Assembly (NCBI GenBank): GCA_028023455.1
Contig: JAQFVV010000158.1
Location: forward strand, 494,001-558,000
Source of the DNA: Epiperipatus broadwayi
Lineage: Eukaryota > Onychophora > Udeonychophora > Euonychophora > Peripatidae
Direction: 5' to 3'
DNA: 64,000 bases
Below are positions 12,501-25,439 of the stretch, in pieces. Below the pieces are notes generated by a model. It had not been told where the DNA came from. It saw only the letters and a list, made by a program, of their open reading frames with translations, and did no database searches. Every line of letters starts with the position of its first letter. Positions within the stretch are counted from its first letter, which is position 1. The translations under genes were made by a program, and so were the position numbers.

Positions 12501-13035
12501 GATTTAACCCTAGTTGTAATTACAGAGGATAAGGACCCAGAATTTTAAGCTTCCATCAGTCATCCACTCCATCCTATACAACTGATACACATGACCACAT
12601 ATATGTGAAAAAGATAAACGATCTTCAATACATATATTTCATGCTAAACCAGTACTCATCAGCTAGTCCAGATTATCATCTCCCACACACATATATAATC
12701 AGTGCTCACTTTATATTAAGATAGAAAATCTTCAAAGTTTAATGAACAGGCTTCAATCTTCTCCACTCTCCAATTCTTCAGCCATCCATACCATTGAAAA
12801 TCTGATGATGGTATGTTCAAAGCCCTTATAAGCCAACTTTGTTGTCATACTCATGTTGATTTTAAGTCATTCTGATTCCCGTCATATGTAGGATTTAAGA
12901 CCATTTAAATACACAGAAGAGGGTTGGGAAAAATATAGACTGAATCTGTAATTTTTTAATACAAGTATAATATATATAAGCTAGATGTAATTAGAGGGGA
13001 TTTGAACCCAAACATCCAACTTAAGTATATATACT
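12500..13035 (+). repeat. Repeat family R1: one full unit plus the start of a second
   Basis: A unit of roughly 465 bp runs from 'GTTGTAATTACAGAGGAT' through 'GATACACATGACCACAT', 'GTGAAAAAGATAAA', 'AACCAGTACTCATCAG' and 'GAAAATCTGATGATGG'. At about 12977 the unit's start motif (AAGCTAGATGTAATTAGAG followed by GATTTGAACCC) appears again, as it does after the copy at 34.3 kb. On the minus strand GGGTTCAAATCCC reads as a tRNA B-box, so a tRNA-derived SINE is possible, but no clear A-box was found. Confidence 0.65.
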
Positions 13036-13651
13036 ATACTTATATTTAAATATTAACCCTAATTAGTATAAGAAAATATAACAGGCACTTTTTTAATTGT
13101 ACTTCTGCTAATTATATATTTTTTAAATGTTGATAGTTTTGTTTCATAAATTTTCCAGTTATATCAAATATCTGGTGTTTGATTGTTTAGAAGATATCTT
13201 TAGAGATAAATAAAATAGTTTTAAAAATAAAAATTACGTCAAATTTGCAAATGTCAACTGTCAAAATTTATTGTCATTTTTGTTGGATGTTTAAAAAAAC
13301 TATTATATATGGAATCTTTTCATAATTTGTTTTTCATTGGATATTAAGTTTATTTAGTTGAATTGCTATGTTCAAACTATTTTTATTGGAAGGTTATTTC
13401 CAAATTAAAAAATAACTAAAAACTTTTTTTTTTAATTATTGGATGCTCTTATGTACACAAAAGCTTTTAATATATATTATTTTCTCACTCAAAATTAATT
13501 TGGGTTAGTTAATATTAACACATGCTAATGATTGTAGTAATTCTAATATTCTCTCCAATAAAATAATTATGTGGCTTATATTTAAATATTAAAAGTGGCT
13601 TTTTATTTGAAATAATATTTATTCATCTAAATATATTCACATCAGAAATAA

Positions 13652-13817
<166 letters not shown>

Positions 13818-13825
13818 TAAAGTAA

Positions 13826-14030
13826 GATCAGAAGAAGATGTAATCACCAACTCTGAGCATACATATCAGACTACTGAAACCTCTGATGAAGATACTAATC
13901 AAGACTATGAAGATGAATCAGAAGCACAACCCAATACAAAAACTAGTAAAAAAATACTAACTGATCAAAGCCACATTACCACTAAAAATAACATAATTGA
14001 ATTAGACACTCAACAAAATTCAAAACAATA
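13826..14030 (+). pseudogene. ORF1 C-terminal remnant of the zinc-knuckle LINE
   Basis: One frame is open from the array junction to the TAA stop at about 14030. It encodes roughly 68 residues rich in Glu, Asp, Thr and Asn ('TSDEDTNQDYEDESEA' and similar) ending in 'QQNSKQ'. An acidic, low-complexity tail before ORF2 is common in LINE ORF1 proteins. No RNA-binding domain is left, so the identity is inferred from position. Confidence 0.5.
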
Positions 14031-14093
14031 AAAAGCCCACTTACTGATCAAAGGAAAATTACCAAAGAAAATATATATATATATATAATCAGA

Positions 14094-17000
14094 ATGAAAA
14101 TAAAAATTGCTGCAATCAATATCAGGGGTTTAAATTCAACCCAAAAAATATACAAAGTAAAACACTGGATACAACAAATCAAACCACACATTACAGGTCT
14201 ACTAGAAACCAAAATCTATGCAGGGTCACAAGTAGACCCATCCAAATACTTTGGTACTGAAGGATTCTATGCAGGTTCCAGAGATGCAACATCACCATCA
14301 GCAGGATCTGCCCTAATAATTGCAAATCATTGTCCATTCCAAACTTTCAAAATCACTTACATTGATTCAAATCTCCTAATCACTACATTCAGTCACAAAA
14401 TAATGACAATCAATGTAATTTTTGTATATATGCCAATAAATAAACAAAGAATTGAAACAATAATCATGTCAATAAATTCAAGATTAGCCACCTCAGCAGA
14501 TTCCACCATCTTGGTTGGTGACTTCAACACATCGTATCTGGAATTTACTAAAAAATGGCTCCACAAAATACAAGTTCCACTAATGAGTGGACAAGGTTTT
14601 CTTCCTCAGGATGCTGTCTCATTCCATAATGGTCGGTTTAAATCACTGATAGACTTATGCTTTTATTCACCGACTCTACATCACTTAATAAAAATAAACC
14701 TCATACCATCGGGCTTCTCCGATCACTCTGCACAAATAATAACTATTAACCTAAACCAAATGCAAACTAACATTTCACCACTAACAAAAACAATCAGAAT
14801 CCTTCTTCCCAAGTCAACCCCAGAATTTATCTTTTCTGAAACCTATATAATGCTAGAAAAACTAAGACAAATAAAACTAGACCCTATACAACAATACCAA
14901 GCTTTTATCAATATTTTGTCATTTAATATAAACCACATAGTAATGAATAGACCATCACCATCCAAGCTACTAGAATATGCTGATAAAATACATGAAAAAC
15001 TTACAGCAATCACGCCTACACATCACACCCAAAATTATATAAGAAACTTAACCCAAGAATATAATAAGGCTTGTCAGTCCCTAAAAGAGTATCTAAAAAT
15101 TAAAAAAACCAAATTATGCATCACCCACCAACACACATGGTCACGTAAATACATAAAATGGGCCCTAGGAAGTGCACCTGAAATTAAAGTACCAATGGCC
15201 ATACAAACCCAAAGAGGAATATTTGCTGGCCAAAATATAATAATGCCAATGTTTGAACATTTTAGAGACAAACTGCGATCAGCACCACCAATACAGTGGA
15301 CAGCACACATATTTGGACCACCAAAAAATGAAAATTTATTCACGGCAGATGATTTCATTAAAAAAATGAATGAAATGAACAATAACTGTCACCCTGGAAG
15401 CTCAGGAATACCACTTTTTGTCTTAAAACACCTTAGCCAGTTCACTTCAAAATATCTTTGTAATCTGGCAAACCATCTAGCTCAAGAAATTAGGAGTGTA
15501 CAGGGAGTGTACCCCATAGCAATAGTACCTTACAATAAAAAGAATAAAAAAATTCCTGCACTTGAAGACATAAGACCTATATCCATGGGACCGCTTCCAA
15601 TGAAGATACTGGAAAAGGTAATAAAAGAAAAAATAGAGCCATTTTTGATGCCTTCCATCTCTGATACTCAGTTTGCTAAGAAAAAATCTTCAACTACACA
15701 AGCAGCTCTACTTTTCAAAACCATAATGGTAACTGTAAGAAATAAAAAAAAATATAGCCCTCTGGTCATACAACTGGATATAGCATCAACCTTTGACACT
15801 GTCAACATATCTATATTGCTAGAGATGCTCGAAACCACGGACATCCCCAGATCCATGCTATATATAATAGCAAACCTATTAATAAACCGTGAGCTACACA
15901 TAACACTTAATGGTAGAAATTCTCCCTCTTTCTACCCCACCCAATCACTATCACAGGGTTCACCTTTAAGTGCCCTACTCTTTATTTTTTATATTAACCC
16001 CTTAATTAAAAAAATAAATCAATCCTTTGAAGGCATACAGATACCAGGATCAACACAAAAAATAGCATGTTTGGCATATATGGATGATGTCACGGTGTTT
16101 CTAACTTCTAAAAAGCAGATACCGCAGTTGAACAAGATAGTGGAAGAATATTCAGCCAATTATGGACTGAAGATAAATACAGCAAAATCTGCATCTTGGC
16201 ATATATTCTCAGGCAAACCATGTGAGTCCATATTTCAGGGAAAACCAAATCCCTTTCTGGGTTTTCCATTTTATATGGGCACCACAAGAATGCGCTGTCA
16301 CATACAAAACAAACTCAAAGAAGATGTTGAAAAAAATAGCAAATTCATTGTCTAAAGCATATCTATCAATATATGCAAAGACACAACTAATCAACAGGCT
16401 AATCATGACTAGAATAACATACTACATGCCAGTAATTGTTTTTTCTAAAGGTTTCATCCGGAAAATTAACTCCATATGCTGTAAACTTATGTGGGCCAGG
16501 AAAACAGTGGCCATATCAATTAAAAATCTTAGCCGACCACTAATAAAAAATGGCCTTGGCCTACACAGCCTCAACATCTTCCACATGCAAAAACAAAAAA
16601 ATACAACAATTGCCTTAATTAATCAATTTACAAAATTAAAACATCTAATTAAAATAACACCTACTGATCGACCACCCCCAAAGACTCACTCATTCAATCG
16701 GCAATATACCACTGCAATGCAATAGGAAAAATCCCCAACCAATGGACAGAAAAATATAAATATTGGGAAATCTATGAACTAATGCAGAACCATACCACCA
16801 ACAATCAAATATTACCACTATTAAAAATAAACAATAAAGTATTAATTAAAAAATACAAGAAATGGGAGTTAGAACCAAAATTTTTCAATTTTATCCTTAA
16901 AATAAACTTAGATGCCCTCCCAACCACATACTTTCTGGTACATAGAAGACTACATAGAGACATGGATCCTTTATGCGGCTTATGCCATCAGAATGAAGAA

Positions 17001-17327
17001 ACTGTCCAGCACTTACTGTATCACTGCAAAGGTCTGGAACAAGTAAGAATTATACTTTGCAACACGTATAGGAAAAATAAAACCACAATGGAACAAGTAA
17101 TGATGGCTTTCCAAAGTAAAACAATACCACTGATTAGGGCAGCAACTTTTGTTCTATATTCACTATGGTGCACAAGATGTACATTCCTAATGGGAAATAA
17201 CACAAGGCGACATCCATCTACTTTTGAACACAAGTTACGGCAAATACAAATCCGGGACAAATTGATAACAAGTCCAGACATCTATGCAGCTACCTGGTCT
17301 CTGCTTAAACACAGAGCAAGGTTGTAA
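14094..17327 (+). pseudogene. LINE ORF2: APE endonuclease, reverse transcriptase, CCHC zinc knuckle (two frameshifts)
   Basis: ORF2 of a non-LTR retrotransposon, which nicks target DNA and reverse-transcribes the element RNA there. The endonuclease is at residues 1-220: N9 in 'AINIRGLN', E38 in 'LLETK', 'GDFN' at 142-145 and 'SDH' at 209-211. The reverse transcriptase has 'LDIASTFDTV' (Asp562), 'SQGSPLS' at 620-626 and a Tyr-Met-Asp-Asp active site at 662-665. A CX2CX8HX4C knuckle ('CGLCHQNEETVQHLLYHC') lies at about 16973-17027. The C-terminus includes 'WCTRC'. The frame leaves phase between 16222 and 16355, continues in the +1 frame to 16725, then returns to the original frame at about 16727. 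These are two compensating indels. All catalytic motifs remain. The YMDD variant replaces the usual YADD. The Tx1/L1 or R1 side of the LINE tree would fit the knuckle, but clade is not decided. Confidence 0.85.
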
Positions 17328-17685
17328 CATAATCAAGGAAATAATGACTAAGTAATATGGAGTACCAACAAGGGAAAAACAAAAATAAATAAATAATAAA
17401 ACAGGAAATAAAGCAAAAGAACAGAGCCCATCTTTATCCAGTAATAGCTTCAGTAACATCTGTGCACCTAATAACTATTGAAATGTAACTGTCTATAATA
17501 TTCTGAACACTTTATTTTATAATGAACAAATCTGTAACATTCAATTAAGACAATATATTATAAAGATGTTATCTTGATTATTGTAATAACAATTGTAACC
17601 TGGTTGTAACTGGAAAACTTGTAGCACATAATCTACTATGTAACCATTACTGTATTCTTTTGAGACAATAAAGGCCTTTTGAAAC

Positions 17686-18643
<958 letters not shown>

Positions 18644-18956
18644 TCAATTCATTTATTTACCGTACAAAACTATAGCATAAAGCCAATTACAGTATTGCAC
18701 CATAACAAATATATAAATACATAAATGAGTTTAAATGACAAATTACTAATATGCCATATTTCAATAAAAGATAATTAACACATTTAAAAATCTAAAGTAA
18801 AATTAAACATCAGCATATAAACAATTATTATTAAAACATTAATAATAACAAATAAATAAAAGGGATAAATATAAAGCACGTAACAAAATAATAATAATAA
18901 AAAAACAATTTAACAAATATATATATATATATATAAACAAAATCAAGTTAAACCAA

Positions 18957-21700
18957 TCAAATCTGACATTTAAATTTAATAGCATTACAAAATTGATTAT
19001 AATCTAAATTGAAGTAATTAATATTGCTACAAATCTGATTATATAAAGATGGTAGCCTAAATAAAGGAGAAAATCTAAGAACAATGGAATGACAAGTTTT
19101 AATGTATCAAACAGAAGCAGACCGAGTATCACACACATGAGATCTAATTATAACAGTAGAAATTGTGTTAGATAAAAAAAACTATTCTATTAACAAGTTT
19201 ATAAAGATATTTAAGATCTCTATATTGTCTTCTAGAAGAAAGATGAACAACAGTTTTATTTCCCAAAGAAACATCTTTAGAAAACTTATTAGACACTGAC
19301 TGTAATAAATTACATCCCTGTTTAGAGCTAGGATTCCAAATGACTGAACAGTATTCAATGATGGGAAGAACCAATGATAAAAATAATTTAAATTTTGTAT
19401 CACCACTGAAATGATAACCAAACCTTAGAATAGTACCTATAATTTTTAAAGCCTTACCAATAATCATTTCCAAATGAGGAAGAAAGGATCCATTACTAGA
19501 AAATATAACTCCCAAATCTTTTTGAGATTCAACAGAAATAATTTTGTGACAATTAATAAAATAAGAAAAATGCAAAACTTCAGATTTTTTAGAATATGAG
19601 ACTAAGGAACATTTACTGAAATTAACAATCATATTATTTAGATCACACCAAGCACTAAAATTATCTATATCCTTTTGAAGAAGAGTGCAATCAAACACAG
19701 ATGTGATTCTTCTAAAGATTTTACAGTCATCTGCATAGCACAAAAGATAAGAAGATTTTAAGCAATCCTTAAGGTCATTCATATAAATGTTAAAAAGCAT
19801 AGGTGCTAAAATACAACCCTGAGGAACTCCCAAATTACATTTAAAATTAGATGAAATAGTATTATTAAATGTAATATATGCAGTACGACCATGAAGAAAG
19901 GATTGAAACCAATAAACAAGCTTAGTAGAAAAACCCATTTGATATAATTTGCGAAGAAGAATACTGTGGTCTACTTTATCAAAAGCTTTTGATAAATCAA
20001 AATAAACAACATCAAGTCTCTGCTGGTCCTCAATTGCATGAGCTATATGATCATAAATTGTTAACAAATTAGTTTCTACAGATCTATTAGGTATAAAACC
20101 ATGCTGTGAAGAAGAAATGAGTTTACCAACATCTAAAATAGTTTTATTATAAACACACCTCTCAAAAATTCTAGCAATAGTATGTAAAACAGAAATAGGT
20201 CTATAGTTATTAACACAATTACATGATCCATTCTTAAAAATTGGGACCATTTTGGCACACTTAAGCACATTAGGAAAAACACAAGAGTTCGGTGATAAAT
20301 TAAAAATAAATGCAAGAGGTACTGCAATAAATTCAGCTAGCCCTTTGTAAATAAATGAAGGAATATTATCATTTCCCAAACTAGAATGAATTTTAAGTCG
20401 CTTAATAGCCATAACAACATCATCCTTAGAAATATGGTCAATCATACAATGAACAGTTGAAGAATTACAAAATAATGCAATATTTGAAGATATTGTATCA
20501 TGTGATGAATATACATCAGCAAAATGTTTTGAAAAGTCATTTGCACTTAAAGTGAAACCATGAGTAGCTTGAACTCTTTTCTTACCCAAACCAGACTTAT
20601 TAATGAAATCCCAAAATTCTTTAGGGTTAGAAGAAATATTAACCTCAATTTTTCTAATATAATTCTGCAAATCTCTTTTATAAACATGCTTCACCAATCT
20701 TTTGAAATTAATAAAATTATTATAAAAAAAGATATTCTGTGTTTTAAAATAAAGTCTATGATGATAAGACTTCCTTTTAATAATTTTAACAAGATTGCAT
20801 GAAAACCAAGGAGGAAAACCCTTATAAAAAGGCCGCTTATTGGGAATATACAAATCAATAAAACTATTAAGAATCTTTAAAAACCCATCCAAGCAATGAT
20901 TTACATCATTAAAAGAATACAAAAAATTCCAATTAACCCTAGAAAAGTTACTACAAAAATCAACATAATTACCCTTCCCATAATCCTTTCTTGAAATATT
21001 AGAAAAATTAATCTTTGAGTGACAAATGTTAATATAAAACTCAAAAGGTGGATGATGAGCATCAATAGGAAAATTAACAGAGACAACTTGAAAATTACCA
21101 ATTATTATTGAATTACATAAAATATAATCCAAAGTACTATGAGAGGAATTAACAAATGGGTTATATTGCTTAAGTCCTAAAAATTTACAGAACTGTAACA
21201 TTCTAGAAGCTTTAGAAGACAAAAAAGAAAAGTGTGTAGCAATTCTACCCTGATATAAATCTGGAACATTTAAATCTCCAGTAATAATAACATTATCACA
21301 GACAATCAAAAAATCTTCAAGAGATGTCAAAAAATAATCAAACTCCAACAACAACAAATTGGGTTTGAGGTAAACATTACCTAAAATAAATTTAAAATTG
21401 TGATTTAAAGTAATTTCACATCATGTAGATTCACAAAAAGAAGAAAAAAAATAAAGTTCTTTATAAAAAACATCTTTATGAAGAGCAATCAGAGAACCAC
21501 CACCTCGAGAAATATTATCCATAGATCTGTCAGTTCACAAAACACTGAATCTATCATCAAGAAAAGAACAATCAGGAAATTGTTGATTTAACCAAGTTTC
21601 TGTAAGTAAAATAAGATCAAAATGTTCTGTTTCAAAAAATAGTTTAATTTGAACACATTTAGTCCTCATACCTCTAACATTCATGTAGAAACAAGAAAGG
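18957..21700 (-). pseudogene. Jockey/CR1-like ORF2 (APE endonuclease plus reverse transcriptase) with in-frame TGA stops
   Basis: The longest open part is 21357-19168 (729 residues). The same frame continues upstream: 'FYMNVRGMRTKCVQIKLFF', 'LILLTETWLN' and 'RGGGSLIALHKD' supply the endonuclease N-terminus, broken only by TGA at 21535-21537 and 21421-21423. Inside the open part are 'GDLN', 'STLDYIL', then reverse-transcriptase motifs 'YFDLSKAFDKVDH', 'GVPQGCILAPMLF' and 'CYADDCKIF'. A frame change just before 19168 is followed by another open stretch ('RSHVCDTRSASV', TGA at 19107-19109, 'FRLPSLYNQIC') to a final stop at 18957. The catalytic residues look intact, so the copy is inactive mainly through three TGA codons and one indel. 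The motif set is that of jockey/CR1-group LINEs. Confidence 0.85.
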
Positions 21701-21826
21701 CTACCATGTTACCCAAAAAGATAATGGAAACAACACAAATAAAAACAAAAAAAGAAAAAGATAAAGAAAAAAATAAATAAATACAAATAAAATAGATAGT
21801 AAAACAAAATAAATTCTCTTAAAACT

Positions 21827-22373
<547 letters not shown>

Positions 22374-23143
22374 ACAACAACAACAACAACTATTATTATT
22401 ATTATTGTTGTTATTACCACTGCCACTACCACCATTACTACTACCTTTACCATCCATTACCACTACTACTATTACTAATACCAATACTACTACTATTACT
22501 ATCAATATTACTGTTACCAATATTACTACTACTACCACTATCACCATCACTACCAATACTACTACTGCTACCACTACAACTACTTTACCACTGCCACTGC
22601 TGCTGCACCTACTATGGCCCCTGACATTGCCACTACCAACTAACATCACCACCACTACTACTATTCCACTGCCTCTGCTTCTGCCACTGCTACTGCAACT
22701 GCCCCTGTCACCATCACTGCTCCTGCTGCTACCACTGCTGCTGCTGTCATCATTACTACCACCTCCACCACCATCACTACCAATATTATTAGTGCTACCA
22801 GTACACCTACTACTATACCACTGCCACTGTTGCTGCACCTACTATGGCCACTGCAGTGACCACTAACATCACCATCACTGCTACCACCATTACTACTACT
22901 ATTCCACTGCTGCTGCCACTGCTTCTGCCACTGCCCCTGATACTACCACTGCTCCTGCAACTACTGCTGCTACTTCCACTACCATCACTGCCACCACCAC
23001 TTCCACTACACTATACAACTGTCATCCCCCTGCCACCATCACTGCTCCTGCTGCTACCACTGCCCATACTGTTACTACTGCTCCTGCTGCTACTGCTTCC
23101 ACCGCCTCCATCATCGCTACCACTGTCACCACTACTTTACATC
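22374..23143. repeat. Degenerate trinucleotide tract, GC-rich
   Basis: About 770 bp of imperfect three-base units (ACT, ACC, ATT, CTG, CTA, CCA, TCA and similar) with strict period three. It begins AAC/ATT-rich and becomes rich in CTG/CCA/CTC towards the right. GC content is near half, against roughly a quarter around it. Long low-complexity frames on both strands (Thr/Leu/Pro on plus, Val/Ser/Gly on minus) follow from the absence of stop triplets. I see no sign that they are genes. Confidence 0.9.
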
Positions 23144-23169
23144 AGCAATCAGAAGTATCAATTTTAATA

Positions 23170-25330
23170 AATAATGTTTTATATTTTGACATCATTTTTA
23201 TTTTTGAGCTATCTTTTTATATCTTAAGACTGTCTTTAAAAGTATAGAATAAATATCAGTTATCAAAAAAAAAAAATGAATGGTATATTTCTGGGGGCTT
23301 TTTTCTACATTGTATTAAATAAAGTAGAGCAATAATTTCAATTTTTTTAATATGGAAGGACAATTTGTCAAAAAAAACTTTATTAATTAACTATGAACTG
23401 ATAATTAATGCTTTAGTTGTGCAAAACTTAATTTCTATCCATACTTTAGTGTAGTTTACAAACTATTCATTGTAAATCATTAGGTGATATTATAAAAACC
23501 TTATCTGCAAATTAAGATATCTTAGACATTCACATTTATTTTAAGCCATCTAAAATCTTGTTAAATGTCTAAAAATTGTGTATTATTTTGATTTTTTTCA
23601 ATAATTGTGTATAATTTTCTTGATAGAATAATATTTCTAAACATTTTTGAGTGATAATTTAATTTTTTAATATTTTTAAATATTAATCATAATCATATAT
23701 GTGTGAATGATTGCATGAAATAGTCTTTTCGTAATCCATAAAATCTAAACATATTGAAAGTTCTTTATAAATAGATCTTTGAATTATTTTTTCATTCAGT
23801 ATATATAGGCCTAAAATTTCAAAACTTTTTATAATAAAAATACAAGTTCATTATTTCAATTTTTGGGAATGTTTTCATTTAAGCCTTCATATAAACAAGT
23901 ATAAGAATATCTTCATCAATTTATTTCCATTTGCTTTAACTATTTCAGTTGTTGTAATATTTTTCGCACGACTTTCAATATGACTTAAAATTTATTATGA
24001 CACTGAATCAATAACAAATTGTGAATTTTAACGAAATCTAAAGAATCCATTTATTATTTTCTTTGCAATTTTCTTTGTCTTGGTAATTATACTTCCATGT
24101 TTAACGATAGAATACGAGATCCTCCTACACTTTTAAACTTTTCCTTCTTCAGTAATTTTTAGATTAAACATTAACTTAAAAAAAATTGTCAGTCGTTTAA
24201 TTTAGTATATTCTTCTTTGAAAAGTAAATTTTGTTTGCAATCTAAGACTTTATTTTTTTATTATAACTTAAATACTATATAAGATTTTGAAAAATTTCAC
24301 AAACTAAACTTATAACTTCAACAATGTATTAATACCGATTACTTCTCAAACAATTTCCAACTTTTAACACTTACTAAACACTCAACAGTTGCAATAAGAT
24401 AAATCTATAAAAGTAGTAACACTTTTTGCTGAATTAAATGCAAATGATATCCTACAAATCTCCGATCAATTACTGTATATTCAAAACTCCTTTGGGACTT
24501 ATCTTTGTTCATTTTGATTAGATTTTTTCCTTATTCAGTCAATTCTGTTTTCTTTTAGATCATTTTTTTTATTAACTATACTTTCCACTCAGAATTCATC
24601 ATTGTGATAAACTTTAATTTAGTATTAAAATCTCTCGACATTGAATGCCATCAATTAGCCTTTTAATAACATCATAAAATTCATTTATTTCTTTGTGTGG
24701 AAATTTTTGTTGTGTAATTTTTAGATTACATTTATTTGAGATTTTAAATAGAGTTAGCTAATCAGGGAAAACTTTTTTTTAAATTAATAGTAAATCTTAC
24801 TCTTAATAATAATATATACTTCTATTTATCCGGGGGGGGAGTCTATTTTAATGCAAACTCTTATAAATCTACAACATCCCGCTATAACGAATGACATTTG
24901 TCATTTTTCAATTCAGTAATTGCAACTGTATTTGACCATTCAAAAAAATGTTACTTTATTATTAATATAACTTTTTTGTTTATCTAAAAATAAAGAATCC
25001 CTATTAGACCTAATCAGAGATAATGTTTATGAACCACCACCCCTAAACGTAATGAATTTATTTTTACTTATTGTTTTCTTTACGAGCAATTTTTCAATTA
25101 GTAATAGGGTATCAATTTTATTCAATTTTTTGAAGCCAATATGGGAGGGTTATTAATAATAGAAATCTTTAGTAGATCTATCTCATGATATAATCTAAAA
25201 CTGAGCAACAACCTTCAACTTTTATTTGGACTATAAAAAAATCATTAAAATTTTATTGCCTATTTATCAATAAATTATAGAGTTTGAATAAATCCTTTTT
25301 TACTGCTGTAGTCAGTAGAAAAAGAAAGAT
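23170..25330. other. AT-rich stretch with nothing recognised
   Basis: No coding, SINE or inverted-repeat signal was found. A G-run at 24832-24840 and many homopolymers are present. Confidence 0.45.
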
Positions 25331-25336
25331 ATATGT

Positions 25337-25430
25337 CAAGCGTTGGTGGTCGAGTGGTCAGCACAGTTGCTGTCCCGGGTTAGCGGGTTCGCTTCCCGGC
25401 CGATGCTATGATACATGAAAAAAAAAAAGA
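25337..25430 (+). repeat. Short tRNA-like SINE (family D), copy 1
   Basis: AGCGTTGG at the 5' side pairs with CCGATGCT at the 3' side in a seven-to-eight-pair acceptor-like stem with two G-T pairs. In between are an A-box-like TGGTCGAGTGGTCAGC and a T-arm/B-box GCGGGTTCGCTTCCCGG. After ATGATACATG comes an A-rich tail. The same sequence with flanks and A tail recurs at 62097, so this is a retroposed repeat rather than a working tRNA gene. No convincing anticodon arm was found. Confidence 0.7.
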
Positions 25431-25439
25431 TAGATGCAG

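Noticed and set aside
15074-15382. Open frame of about 100 codons on the minus strand
   Set aside because: It is antisense to ORF2 of the zinc-knuckle LINE and has no independent support.
25337-25410. Functional tRNA gene
   Set aside because: The acceptor and T-arm pairings are present, but no sound anticodon arm, and the same unit with an A tail recurs at 62097, so a SINE is more likely.
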